Shown here in pieces: positions 9,757 through 24,700 of a DNA stretch of 64,000 nucleotides. Position numbers and translations under genes: made by a program. Below the pieces are notes generated by a model. That model made no database searches, had not been told where the DNA came from, and worked only from the letters and a program-made list of their open reading frames with translations. The stretch comes from Phylloscopus collybita. Taxonomy: Eukaryota; Chordata; Aves; Passeriformes; Phylloscopidae. Where the stretch lies: contig JAJNNQ010000004.1 in assembly GCA_027886175.1 (NCBI GenBank), positions 16,411,501-16,475,500 of the forward strand. Direction: 5' to 3'. The first letter of the stretch is position 1. The number at the start of each line of letters is the position of its first letter.

Positions 9757-12700
9757 CTGCAAGGTGAAAAATGAAGGAATAAAGGTGCAGTTAACACCCA
9801 TGCACTTCATTCAGTGAGGTACTTCCATGCATCTGCTGCCTGGTGCCTCAGAGGTGTTGAAATAACAGAGACATTTGATAGGAGTTTGTGAGGATGAAGA
9901 ACATAAGTGGATCAAACCACAAGTAACTCAAACAGACCCTTACTACCTCACAGAGCTGCACAGAAGCTCCCTGACTTTGGGAAGGCAGAAACACCCTCCT
10001 GGAAACCTCATTTTATCTTGGGTTGAAAACCCTTTTCTCCTCTGATGGTTTCTCCCACCTCCAGACTTGGGACTGGAGGGAAGAGGACATATTTCCTCTG
10101 AGTCAACAAAAACTGGTGTCGACCAGACCCCTATAAAATGAATGGCCAAGCTCAAAGAGCTTTTGGAATAGGGGGAAAATTTCATGTTACCACAAAGACC
10201 AACTACTACTTCCCTCTTGCTTTCTCTGGCACTCAAGCATGAAGGATGAGAGGAAGTGGTCTCTAGCTGTGCCAGGGAAGGTTTATGTTGGATATTAGGA
10301 AAAGTTCCTTCATGGAAAGGGTTGTCAAACACTGGAACAGTCTGCCCAGGGAAGTGGTGGAGTCACCATTCCTGGGAGTGTTCACAGAATGTGTGGGTAT
10401 GGCACTTCAGGACACGATTTAGTGGTGAACATAGTGGTGGTACTGGGTTGATGGTTGGACTCCATCATCTCAGAGGTCTTTTCCAGGCTTAAAGATTCTA
10501 TGATTCTGTGATTCAGGGAGGCAAACCAGAAGAAAACTAATGCTCATTCAGGAATTTGCAGGATTGGACTAAGATGAGGAATACTCTTCCTGGCACTGAA
10601 AAGATAAAGATGACCCAGCACAGATTGGTTGGCTTTCACTCAAATGCCAGCACAAGAAATGCCACCCAAATTACCTGCTTCAGCTCTTTGACTTCATCTT
10701 TCAGCGCATAAACTGTGTCAACAAGGCTTCTGAAAAAAGAAATTAAAGAGAGAAGGAATTAGAGTTGGTGTGCAGGAAAACAGCGACAGCATGGGAGACG
10801 CTGACAGAAAAGTTGCATCCGGATTCTGCTTCCCAGACATCAGGCTGCTGCCTGTGAGGGGACTCTGGAAACACAGCCTAGGAGCATTTATAGGCCACTG
10901 GTCCAAAACTCAGGGCTCTTTTCTCAAACCTCAATGCCTTGTTCTGCTTTGAGTTATCAGCAAAGGTCTGTGGCTTTGGCTTCCTTGTTTATGCTATGAC
11001 AGTAAATAACAATGACTTTAAAGGTGGAGATGCCTGAGCATCTTTTTTAAAGCAGCCTTGATTCCTTGAGACTGTGCTGCAAAAGATGAAACCTGAAAGG
11101 AACACACTGACTGGGTTAGAAAGGGAGAGGCTCAACACAGTCACCCAGACACAGGAGTTACAGAACAGGCTGGGAACATTCACAGGCAGGTGCCAGGCAG
11201 GCTCCTGAGGGAGAAACAGCCCAGTACATCAGTAGTTAAAAAATAAGAGGCACTTGTTTGGTTCTATCCTTGCTGGCCTCATTATACTACATCTGGATAA
11301 GCCATAAACCGGGGATACAGACTCCCAGAGGGATGCAGCCACGTCAGGGCAGCTGGGAAGGCGGCTCTGTCCTCAAAAAAGACAAAATAGCAGCTGAAAT
11401 TGCCTTGTGGTTCTTTACCAGAACTAAGGCAGCAGCCAATGACACCAGGCCTGCTCCTCTGTGGAGACACAGGAGAGGGCATTGGTTTTTAATGCCCTTC
11501 CAAACAGTGACACAGGGATCCACCTGCAAGTGGAGAGTAGCTGCACTTACTTTTCCTCCGTAACCATCTGGCCATTGCTTCGTGTTTCCTCTATGATGAT
11601 TTTCTCTTCCTCAGGAAGAAGGACTTGGGGGATGGAGTCTTTACGGGAGCCTGCGTACAAAAACTATTCATGAGGGAGAAAAAGGGGTACTCTTCCCTGT
11701 GCTTGTGCTACATCAGAGACAGAAGCTCTCATTCTTCCTGCTCCACCATCAGCCTGGGGTAGGCTGGAGATGCCAGCTACATCCCACTAACCCAGAGCTA
11801 CAGCAGCAAGTGGAAAATTTTCGAGAGTACTCATTGCATCTCAAGTTACATCATGACTTATAAATGAAAGCATTTGACTAGGGTCAAGAGCTCCCCAAAG
11901 AACCATGGCCTTCCTTTTTTCTATGTACCATTATTTGACAGTTCAGTGATTGAATTAGCTGACATCTCACCAGCAATGATAAACAGTTATATTTCCAGAG
12001 TTAAAGGTGTTAGATAGGTTCTTATGAAGCAGGTTGTTTTTAAACATGCAGCTGATTGAGAGATAATATTCATGCTTCCTTTCTAAAGCTATAAGCGACC
12101 TGAGATTATCATCAGGTAATCACTAGTGAAATAGCAGTGTCTCATCTGCCCTCCTACCTGCTTCATTCGCTGTGCTTAGAAGAAAAACAATGGCAACTAA
12201 ACCACTATGTAGATAAAGCTTCCTTATCTCAAAGATTGAACACTACAGTTTCCAAGCATGAATCTCATTGCTGTATGATGCAACACCTGTTTTTTCCCAA
12301 AGGGGTTATCAGTGTTGTGGGCAGAGTAGGAACTAAATAATGTGGTTGTGTGCCCACCTGAGCTGAGAGATTGCTGGAAGCCTGCCCCAGTACAGTATGC
12401 CTCAATCACCTTCAGGATCTGAGCATCCTCCTCCAGCGCAGCAGTACCTGCAAATTATTGCAAACAACAACAGGCACAAAAAGCATGGTACTCTGGCCTT
12501 GTCTTTCCCAGTCTTTGCTCCCAAATCCCTTAAGAGATCATGCTGTTTCTTTGCCTGACTGTCTCTGGGGCTTTGGCCAGTCTGTTTTGAGGTCCTTTAC
12601 ATTTTCTGGCCTTTGTGGCATCAAGCACCATGACCAAATGGTGTGAAAACTCATCTCTAGTTGCTCATCTTGGCAAAACTCAGGGGGTGATGCCCTACTT

Positions 12701-15700
12701 TGGGTGCAGGCAGCACCGGGAGATGGGCAGGCAAAGCAGCCCTAGTGTGGGAGGTCTGGTACAGCAGTGCCAGAGCAGGTCTTGGAAACCTGAAGTGTTA
12801 ATTCCCAGCCTCTGCTCAGTGCCATCCTCTCACAGGAGAGAGCTGATCAGGGAGCTGTGCACGGCAGCTTGACCATGGCTGGGTGACCATGGCCTTTCGT
12901 GTAAAGCCCCCAAGGCGTGCCCCAAGTGGGTTTTAGGGAACTCTCAGGACACCCCTTTTTGCAGGTGAACACCCTTCTCAGGATGGGGAACCTTTTAGTT
13001 TCCTAGTTCCCCATGGACACTGTTCAAGGACCTGCAGGCATGCCCAGGTAAGGGTTTGCCCCAGCTGTCAGACCTGTTTTGCTGACTCTTGATGTGCAGT
13101 TTAATGCAGTTTTTAACTACTTGGAAGTAGTTCCTTGGCTTCGTATCCAGAAGAAGACCACCCACAACCCATGACCTTGTGCTAGCAATCATGAGGAGGA
13201 TGGTGGCAGTCATAACTGGGAGAGGAGGAGGGATCTGTCAGAGGCTGAGTTCCAGTGCACTTCCAGAGGTCTCCTGTGCTAAGGAGCACATAGGCTCACA
13301 GTGAGAGCATCCTATCACATCCTGCACTGCAAGAAAGGGTGTTTTCGAAGTCCCGTGGAGATCACTGAGAACACAGAAATCTCCAGAAATGAAAGTAAAA
13401 TAAAATTATAGAATGGTTGGGGTTAAAGATCATCTAGTCCCAATCCCTGCCATGGGCAGGGACACCTTCGACTAGACCAGGCTGCTCCAGGCTGCGTCCA
13501 ACTTGGCTTTGAACACTTCCAGGGATGGGTCAGCCAAAGAGTCTCTGGACAACACTTACTTTTTCGAATAACAAACTCTTCATCAGATGGTTTTCTCTCG
13601 GTTTTCCTTTTTGGAAGAAACTTCTTCATTGTTTTTGGACTTTTGCTGGAATCCTACAGAGAAATAGACTCTTGTGTTTAACCAGAACCAAAGGCAGCTG
13701 GAACAGTGGAGCAGCACAGCTGGGTGCAGCTACCCATGCTACACACACCGTGTTAGAGAGCTACAAAGCAGACAATGACAAAGTTGGGGAAGATGATAGT
13801 TTTTGCCCCTCACATGTACCAGCTGTCACCCACTACTCCCTGGAACAGCAGTTGGAATTGCACCTGCAGGTTTGGGCCAGGACAGGCTCCTCTAGTAAAT
13901 TGAACTCTTCTCTAAAATCCTTTAGCCAAAGAATTCAAATACATTCATTGCAGTTTTAGTTTGCTTACCAACTCTGTGGTCTGTGCTAGAAAACCCTCAA
14001 ATGTGTTTTATTTTATTGACTTGATTTCTAATATAAAAGAGTTGGCAAATATCTCTGCTTCTAAATTCCCACAATTTGAGAGTATAAATCCCACACACAC
14101 ATATACACAGAGAACAGACAAAACACACAAAAAGTTACTGTTTGCTGTGACTCCATGAGTAAGAAACACAAGTTTTTATCTCCCTCACTCACTTAAAAGT
14201 CTAGCTGATTTGGAGACAATTACTGTATTAGTAGGTTACATGCAATGAGGATTTAAAGAAAAGGCATGCCAGGAGAGTTTAGTACCATAACACTAAATCC
14301 TTTCTGAGAGTTATGTCAAAATATATTTGCCAGTTGTTACTGACTCTGACAATAGCTTACTGATACAACAAGGCAAAATTAGGGTCATGCAAGCACAAGA
14401 AGCATTAACAGGAGCAAGCATTCTGTGCCACGACAAGCCAAAGAGATGTAGCTACCCTTACCTTTAAGATATAAGACATCCTCTACAATGAATATGCAAA
14501 GAAAGAGAAGATGAGTGTGAGAGACTGATGATTTTTATCATCAAGTCCATTAAATCCACAATTCTAAACCACATTTCAATGTTAGTCCTGCGATTAATGC
14601 AGCACACTCTCTGTACTGGTTTTAAAGCACTATCAACATGCAAAGGAGCACCTTGTCATGCAAAACTGAAAATTTACATGTGAGATGCAGGGTGAATGGG
14701 CATTAATACACTCTAAACACATGAAGAACATGCCTCCTTGGTTAGTAGTGGGTGTCTGTGGATGTTGGTTGCCTAAACTGGCACTTACAACTGCAGGAGC
14801 CCCATGTGCCTGACCCCATCCAAGCCCCAGGGAGCACTCAGGGTCTGTGCTCAACACCAGTCATAAGGGCCCCAACCCAGCCCAGTAGGGATGCCAGGAT
14901 GCTTTACCCTGGTGACATTCTCCTAGGACTCTGTCTTCTCAAAGGGGACCTTCCATCTTCGCTGAAGACCTGACCATGTCAGGCATCAGCATTGCAACAC
15001 CTCACTGCTCCACTGCCACATCCTGTGGAGGATTCCATCTCTGCATCCCATCCCTGGGATGCTTGATCCAGAGAGCCACTAGACTGTCCTGCAGGTATGC
15101 CCAGCAAAGTCCTGAACCCTGATGTTATAAAGCCTTCACCTCATGCAAAGCAGCCAGTCTTAAAAAAAAAAGAGTAGTAGGAGAAACGATCTGTAAATCT
15201 TTTTCCCTTTGCTAAACTGAATCCAGACACAGCACTTTACCCACAGAACTTACCTGTTCTGTCATTTCAAATGATTACTGGAAACAGAACAGGAAAAATG
15301 ACCCAGTTTCAATGGAAATAACAAGAGTGAGGTGCCATACACAAGCAGGGTCTGAGGTTTCCTGAGCACAGCTGGGTACAAGGAAGTGTACAAGACTGTG
15401 CCATCCCATCCTACACTATGAGAAGACAGGTAAAGTAACACTGGATGTCTAAAAATCTCTACTGTTTTAATCAAACTGTCCCACTCACTTTCCTGCAAGT
15501 AACCTTTGAAATTTGTATTCCTTCATTATATCTTCATTATAGGAAGGTGCTTGCATGGAGTTGTCAGCATTGTTTATTTTGTGCTCTAGTTGACATTAAA
15601 AAAATAAAATACAGTGAAACAGGGACTCTATTTAGTGATTAAGCATTCCACAGGGAGAGATGAGACAGATGTGGATCTGCTTGGGCCAACAACCAGACCT

Positions 15701-18700
15701 ATTTCCCATCTGTCATTGCAGGCTTGTATCCATGAGTCTCTCTCCAGGCTCAGACCAGACTGAGTGAGTACCAGGCTGTGCCTGCCCAGCTCTGCTGGAC
15801 ATGTTGGCCTTGGGGTTTCTACTGACATGGTCAGCACAGCTTGTTCCCATGAAAGCCACATTTTTGGTCCTATGGCACCTTGCAGGATACCATCCAGCAT
15901 GCTATCCCTTGGGACTCCCTGCAGGCTAGGCCTCTCCCCTGGTTTCCAAACAGAGAGTTTAATTCCTGCTATGAGTGGCAGCGGACAAGAAACTGCAAAG
16001 GACTGTGGTATTAATGATATCACTCAATCTGTGGTTTTTCCCACAGAAAAATTTCTCTTCTACCTCGAACCGCTACCTATATTTTTAATTCACTATGCAA
16101 GCAAGAAATGGTTTATCCTCCATCAGAAATTTGGAACGTGCAAAGATTATGGGCCATTTTCAGTCTGCTCAGTTGGTATTTAAACCATTTATTTCCCAAA
16201 CTGAAATGTGTTACTTTAGAAATGCTAAGAAATAAATGCAACAAGATCCAATGAGGCTACTTAAAATCTCTACCTGGAGCAGCAGACCCACAGTCCCGCC
16301 AGCTGCCAGACTCTCCATCCCTAAGTGCTGAGGGGGTCCAAGCCCCCTCCCTGTCCCCATCCCCATCCCCATTGTGACAGAAATACTCCCAGGACTGCTG
16401 TACCAAGGCAGGCAGCTGACTCAGATCCAGAGTGCTCACTCAATAAGGGGAACATTACCTGAGGTATTGGTGAGTAATTCCAAAAACTTAACAGGAGGCA
16501 AGGAAGGACGTTAGTGGCGCAGGGTGACAACAGAGCTAGGCTGTATTTTGAGTTTTCTCACACCAGGTCCCAGGCTAGGATTCCTGCAGGTGAAGCCATC
16601 CCTTGGCTGCTGCCTCCCAGCAGGACCTTGCTGTGTAACACCCGGGTGGGTGGCAAAGGAGGGTCAAGCCCCACATCCTGCTCCAGCCACCAAAACACCG
16701 TGGAAGACACAAGAAACATGGGCAGGTATTGTGCCTCTTTCTCGTGGTGCACTATAGATTGCCTCTCATTCCTGTGCCACTGAGCTGCTGAGACAGCTGG
16801 AACACATTCCAGCAGGGAGCAAGTCCCTATCCAAGCTCAGACCACAGCAGGAAGGAGCAGAGGAGGCAGCTCCACCATGGCACTGCCAAAAGACAGGGCT
16901 CAATGGGACACCCAGATGTGGGACTGGTGACACTCAGCAGCAGAGGGTGCTGGTCATGGCAGCCAACAGCAAACATTCAGCCTGCAAACACATGTAGTCA
17001 TGAGTCCTGTGTAGCACAAAGCCTGGCACAGCGACCAACATCCATTACAGGACTGGGACCAAACTGGCAGAGTCATCTCTCTCAACATCCCCACAAACCT
17101 ACATTTCTGTGCCCTTGCTGTGGGATATGAAACCTGGACACAAGGTCTATGGATTGTGTGAAATCAGGGTCCTGGACAGGCAGGTGGGATTATTACCTCT
17201 TTGTAACTCAGTGCTGCTGATGGTCTGAGTGGAGGAGCAGGACGGAGGCAGCTCAGGCTCCAGGGCTTGAGGATTTTGGGGGGTTCCAGAGGCCCACGAA
17301 TCTGCCCAGCTGAACTAAATGTCTGAGAAAATAGATCAGAAGCAAATCAAGTTAACCATCAAAAAGGCAGAGAAGTGGTAGGGGATAGACAAGCGTTGAG
17401 ATGCTGAGACATCCAAGTTACAACAAAATAGGGCAGGATACATGTAAAATGGTACAAGCACAACATGGTCACAAAGCAAACTGCAGGATATGTCTTACAG
17501 CTGTCATGTTACCTCAGTGCCAGGATGCTGCTGAAACAGAGAGCTCAGGCAGCAGTGAGGGACCTAGGCAGCAGAGGTCAGGAGGTGACACTTACCGAAT
17601 GAGGGCTCCAAGACTGAGTTTTGGAGATGGTGCTGCACGTCCCTTTCGTCAGCCTTTGCAAGTGGTCAAGCCATTCATGCAAGTCCTGGCTGGTGCTGCA
17701 GGACACAGTGATCCGCTCCATCATGTTCCCTGTGGCAGAGGGTTAAATAACTATCTTTGGCAAGTGGTAGAGACTCAGGAGGAAACACAGGATGAGATCA
17801 GCTCAGCAAAGCAGGAAATGGCTTCTCAGCTTGCACAGCCCAGTGGCTCCAAAAATGCCAGGGTAAAGATAGAAACAGAATCATGGAATTATTAAGGTTG
17901 GAAAAGACATCTAAGATCATCAAGTCCAACCAATAACCCAGCACTGCAAGGTGCACCACTAAACCATGTCCCCAAGCATCTCATCTACAATGATGATGTG
18001 ACTGCCCATCCTGCTCCAGGCAACCACTGACAGTGTGGGAGCTGCAAGAAATGCTAGGGGAACTGGTGAGATAAATGTGTGAGGATTATTTAATATTGAG
18101 GGTCATTAAACACAACACTTCCACGATTAACAGGATCCTGACACCAAATACCACCAGCCCAAACAGCAGCCCAGGCACTGAGCATGAAATGACTGTGTAT
18201 AGCTACAAGTAATGAGATAAACTGAGGGAGAAAATGGAATGAAAACTCCCTGATGACTAGAACCATTAATCTATCAATAAATGAGGTACTCAGAGCTAGA
18301 AGGGATGGGTACTGAATGCAGAAAGGGCACACCAGTGCAGAGCAGTGCTACTGGGCTGAGAGATTTGTCCCATACAAAACTATGGTCTCCAATGGCAGCC
18401 GGACGCAGAGCTCCAGGGCACTTGGAGGAGATTGCCTCAAGCAGGGCAGAGGTACTCAGACAACACATGGTAAAATAGCAGGAGGAAGATCATTCTGAGG
18501 GGTTAAGGGGAAGGAGGACCAGTACTTCCAGTGGCAACTCTTGTTTGCACTGGGAGGGCTGCCCCAGGCAGAGGGCCCCACTGACCTGTGATTTCAAACA
18601 TGTGCTCATTCCCTTCAGCATCTTCCAGCTTTGTCAGTGTCATTCCTGTCAAAGGCAGCTTTCCCTGGGAGAATTGAAGAGTAGTCAGTGTCTGCAGGTG

Positions 18701-21700
18701 CTGTTCTGCTTGTTTCTGCTGATTCTTTTTCTCTTTGGAAATCGCCATTTAAAATTAATTTGTGACGGCTTCAGATGGCATGAAGAGTCTCCTTTAATGC
18801 ATGGATCTAGATTTCCCTGCACAACTAGGTCAAACCCCGGAGATGAGGCTCCCATGACAACTGAGTCATCCCTGCCTCATCTGCTGTCCTTTCCCTCCAT
18901 TCAGTGCAAACCTTTTTTACAGTCAAGTAGAAGGATCAGTTTCCCCTGGCTTTTTCTGAAAGCCTTCTTCATCCCTCTAATTTGCATGCTGAACTGCCTG
19001 CTCACCTTACTCCCACCGATGGGTCAAGTCAGAAAACCCAGCCAAATATTTCCCAAATCTTTCTCATCTCCCTCACTATGACAAATGACACATCAAAACA
19101 AGAACATTCTTCTCCTGGCAGTATTGATGGTTTCAGACAGCTGGAGAAAAGCCAAGCCCTCAACAGCCATTGGATGGTATGGAAAAAGGTAAAACACAAG
19201 AAATGCAGAATTATACGTAGTACCTCACTCTCAGGAGTGGAATTTTCATGCTCTTTGCAGTGGGCTTTATAAATACTTTCCAGAGATGGCACAAAACTAA
19301 GAGCCAGCTGGCTGGTTAAAACCCTATAGCTAAGTCAGGATACCTTACACACACATCCCACTCCCAAAAACAGCAGGTAGAACAACAGAGGTAGAACAAC
19401 AGGTTGAGAGGTTTTCCTTTTTTTTCTTTCTTTTTTTTTTTTTCTAATTTCACAGTGTTCATTTACCACATGCTGCCTAACCAATTATCAGGACAAAGGC
19501 ATTGACTATCCTGGCACATGGTAGAGCCAAGTTCTAGTCCCCAGCCTGGGGTGTTTGAATCACAACAGAGAGTTTGAAGGATGTAGAGGACTTGAATTTG
19601 ATAAGAACTATCTGATTTGCTTTTTTACACCGAAGGCCTTGCAACTTCAAACTGAGCATGCCTACCTGATAGATGAACCCACTCATCCGTGGGCTGGCAG
19701 ACAGCATCAGCAGAACATTGGAAAACAACAAGAAATACCTCTCCTCTTTCTCCTGGGGGGATAAGAATTTAGGTTAGTCCAGTCTGCAGTGCATCACAAG
19801 CACCTGCCTCTAGCAAACTGAACCTGTTGGTACTGGAATCCCAGCCTGTGAGATCACCCCCAAACCAACTATTCTGGCTTTTTTTTTTTCCTTACAGCAT
19901 CTCATTTATGCACCACTTTTCCCTGCATAGATTTTTGTCTGCATCCTGCTAATCCTCTTCCAATCATTGCAGAGTGCCTCAGAAGGCTTTATGTCCCCCA
20001 GCATCCCACATCCCAAACAGAAAGGCTTTTGGGACTAGATGCCGCTTGGGTTTGTTTTACAGGTCTTGCCTTCCCAGGGAAAAATTGCTACAGCAAGCAA
20101 TTCAGTGCTAACAGGTACTTTCCCACACTGAGCATGAAGCACACATGGCTTTAGCAGCACTGGGGAAGGTCTGTGTCCGGAACTGGTGTGATGCATTAGG
20201 ACCAACAGGACAAGAATCACTCCAGTTAGTTCCAAAGCACAGTCAGCTCCGGGATGAGGCATCAGAGCAGCCCCTGTGCCACACATAGGACATTTTCTAG
20301 TCACTCTCATTTCTCAGAGTTAGTCACAGGGGAGAAAGGGGGAAATTAATTTGCTATATGACACTGAGATACTTCTTTTCTTGAAGTGTGTCACCAAACG
20401 CCTGAAGCTAAGCCTACAGGGTGCCTGACTCACTTCAAAGACGTGCAGAGTTCAATTGCACAGCTCTTCCCAAGGTAAAATTATTTATCAGCATTATTTG
20501 TCATCAGTTTGTGGCTTGGAAGGAGAGGAACTGCTGCCTCGCATCACCTACCCCAGGAGCAAGCGGGACTTCAGACATGAGGTCTTTAGCCAGCAGAAGG
20601 AACACCACACTCACCTCACTTCCCCCAGACTGCACCATAACCTGGGACATGTAGATGACGTTTCCCATCATTTTTATGTCCTCTCCTTCCCAGCGCTGGA
20701 TGGATTCAGAAAGGATTTGCAGCTCAAGTTGTTTCCTCTTCCTCAGCTCCTGGCATTGCGACTGGGAATCGCAGCAGAGCTTTGTTAGCTGAAGGGCAGG
20801 AGCCAACCCAAACCATTCCAGTTTCACCAGCAACACTCATAAAGCACTGTGGGCTCAGGGATGGTCATGTCACAGATCAAGAAAGCCTGTTTTAGCCCCA
20901 TTACATAAAGTTTGTTAAAAAATCACATTCTAGTAATGTATGAAGTAATGATTGCATTCAAATGTCAAGGAAATTGCAAACTGCAACTGAGTAAACTTTT
21001 CTTTCCAAACCAGCCCTACCCCTGAGACTTCAGGGTCACAATTTCCAAACCAAGACAGCTGCACAGTTAAATGTCTCTAATTTTGCTACTGCTTGGAGGG
21101 ATTTTGCCCATTTTGTCCAAACAGCAGAATTGAACTTGTAGCACTGTAAAGTTCCCACAAGTCAGATGGGTGAATATTTCCTAACCAAAATCTGGGAACC
21201 CAAAAGCAGGACTGGGTGGTGCTGTAGGTTAGCACAAAAAACAATCTTCTGAAAGTGCTGTAATTGAAAAAACTGCACTTTGCTGGGCAGCTGGGGACTG
21301 GAGAAGCTCCAGGGAACAACCAGTCTCTCATCAGCTCTCAGCAAGAGAGGACAATGCTGACTGAACAAAGAGTCCAAGCAATAGTTCCTTCAACTGATCC
21401 CTCTGTCAACAGGGAAAATTTCTGCAAAGCCAAACCAGGGCTGTTTTCACCAACTGCTTGATTTTTTCCAAACCCCTTTTTCTGACAGAGATCTTCCTCC
21501 TTTCCAATTCATTGACTATTCAGCTCTTCAAAGAGAGAGGCTGCACTGGGTCTAGTTTGAAACCACATACATTTGAACCAAACTGTGAGGGTTTACTCTG
21601 GTTCTACAACTGTTGTATGTTTTGATGGCTCCCCAAGTGTCCGAATCCAATGTTCCCAGGATAAAAATCCAAATACAATCCACAGGAGTTCATCACAGTC

Positions 21701-24700
21701 TGTGCAGAGGCACCACGGTGAATCACAGCGGCTTCTTAGTCCCTCCCTGCCTTTGCTTGGGAGCCTTCCTGGCCCTATAACAGGATCACATGCCCATCAC
21801 AAGGGGCACCTCTGCCAGTCTAACTTCAAATCCACACTGAACCTCTTTAGTTGTGTCATAATGACATTAAATTACTCATCACCCAAATACACATTTCAAG
21901 TAAAACCATCCAGCATTTACAAGATTTTGTAAAGATTAATGACACCTTGAAATTTAAATGAGTTATTCCCCTACAAGCTTCCAGAATAAATGGAAAGGGT
22001 GCTGAGTTTCTAAGTAAATGTAACATGATCACCCTTTCCTGTTTTCTATGAACTTTCTCCTCCCCATCTTTTATCTGCACTGCTAAACACTTGCATCTGT
22101 CACAAACATGTGACAACTGTTGTGCTAAAGGAAGGAAGCTGGACCATATCTGGAGTAGTTACAGTGAAAGGTTTTCTGTGGCTACAAAGCAAGAAAGACC
22201 AGAGCATCTTTAATAACTGAAAAAAGCTTTTCCAGGTAAAACCTTTGTGGATGGCTTTCTTCCCCCTATTTCATCTCAGTGCAGCAGGACTTTGAGGGGT
22301 ACAGGTGACAGAGTTCACAGAAATACGTTATCTCTGACTCATCCCTTCTCTCTGTTCCCCACCAATGGCCATGGCACCCGGAGCCACAAATTACGGGAAT
22401 GTGGTCGAAGCCTCCTGATGCCCATGAAGCAAACCTCAGCTAAACCAAGAGTTACTCCATGGGCTCAGAGGGGAACGTCCCATTGGCACTTGAGTCAGTC
22501 ACAGCCTTGTTAACCTCTCCCTCAATGAGCAAGGGGTGGTCTAGTTTCAGGAGGCAAATGATTAGGGAATGGAGGCAACAGGAGATGAAAGGAACCCTGC
22601 TGCCACCGCAGTCCACACGTGGCTTTCAGTAATAGAGGAAAAACTTGGACATCCACCATCTCTGCTCTGGGACCACAGAGCCAGCGTGCACTTGCTGCAG
22701 TCAGAGGACCAGCTCTAGGCCTCAAATTAAGTTTCCTTGTAACCCATCTTTTCCATTCCAAAAGACTTTTTTTTCCTAATGAGGAGACAAATGTCAGGTT
22801 TGACTCATTCTTTATGAAATGGAGACCTGAAATGGAGTGCTCTATTTTAAGAATTGCCACCTACCACAAGGGACTTGAAGGATGTGACGGCTTTCAAAAC
22901 ATCTTCATGATCTGCATGCGCCTCCTAGTGAAGGGAGAACAAATTTCTCAGCCATCATCAGCGGCACCCACCCTAGGCATCACCCACAGCCCCAGTACAC
23001 TCAGGGCTGAACATACAGGCAGCATGGGCTTCAGGAGGAGGTCGAAGTCCCCCAAGTACCTTCCCCACCATCCACTTCAACATGTCATGGCTAAAGGCAG
23101 CTCTGCAATTCACTGATATCAGTTTAATGAGTGTGAAGTGGCCAGAGCAAGACCAAATATGATTGGACTTAGAACAAATCTGACTTGCAAAGAAAAAATC
23201 AGTGAAAACAGGCAGTGGTGCAGGGTGCACCTTCAGGAAGGAAACTTCCATTGATGTGCCAGGTATTCCAGCCACTGCCCCATCAAGGATGGAAATCCAC
23301 GAGCGTCAAGGGGGCTTCACCTCTGGGTTTAAGAGAGGGCATGTCTGAGCAGAGAGCTCTTGGGCCAGGTAAAAACAGAATGGTGCCCCTTATCTCTGAC
23401 CCCAGCAGTATGCTAGTACTCTCCCAGAATTTTCTCCTGGATTCAGGGCCCTGCTCCGCACCACCAAGTCCTCAGGCCAAGCAAACTGAAGGTGTCCAGG
23501 TTGTGATGGAGGTGTCCCTGAAGCCTGGGATTGCTCATCTGGAATGTGGGACGAGTGGCTGCCCTGAACACACCTGCCCCCTCAGCAGCTCTGCAGCAGT
23601 GCAGGGAATGCTGTGGTGTACATCCACACTGCTCACAGCCATCCTCTTCCCACAGTATCACAGCTTAAACCTCAGCCTGACTGATTCATGCAACCAAACT
23701 CCCACACCCAGCTTAGAAACTAAGAGAAATAGGTGACGTGTGTGTCCCTAAATCCACTGCTGAACTGCCTGCACAGAGCAGGCAAAGACACAATGCATAT
23801 CCTGCAAAGAGCACATTAATCCTGCACAGACATGGTGGCTGCAGCCAGGCTCAGCCCAGTGCCTGCAGCTCAGCTTAGCCACGTGAGAGGGCACAGATAG
23901 GTCTGGAGTATGCCTACCCTGCAGGCTTTCATGCCCTCTCTTATGCAGGAGTATCCCTGGCTCAAGCATAGAAGTTTTAATCCTTTGGTTTGATTGCAGG
24001 TCATGGATAAGTGTGCTGAATTAACTGGTAATTAAAACTAGATGAGGGAAAAGTAAACTTAAAAGCAGACTATTACTTCTGTTTTCTTCAGCCCCTTGCA
24101 CCACCCCTGAGTTTTGCCTTCCTGCAGCTGGAGTGCACCAGCAGTGAGCAGCAGAGCTCCAATAGCAGAGATCTCTACAGTCCCTGGGGCAAGAAATGTC
24201 CTGAAGCAGACCTGCTTCTTGCCAAGAAGTCTCTGTGGCCCTGGCTGCTCTCCCTGCTCCCAGGGACTAGCTCTCCACCCCTGTGTCTGTGCTGGCTGCC
24301 AGATCGATGTCTGTGCAGCTCTGCCTCCACCCAGGAGCACAACCCTGGGGCAAGGGGTGGGAATGTGCCTGCGAGCCACAGGCGTGAGTGGCCAGGCTTA
24401 GGAATCTCATCAAATGATAACAAAAACACAGATTTATTCTTGGCTGTGCAAATAAACAGCAGCTGCAGCCCGACCCTAGATTCTGCTTTTACTTGTGCTG
24501 GAAATGGCCGGTCTTTGAGGAAGGGCTGGGGTGAAGAGCAGGCAACGCGTTTCCACAACATTCCTCAGACTCCTCTAGCAGATTCTCACTTTTAATCTGA
24601 AAGGTGGATAGTGTCTGGGGGACATGGGACATCTCCTTGGAGATGTGGTAAGTACTTTTAGCCACATGATGCTCAAACACCAAGAGGCAGAGGTGTCTCT

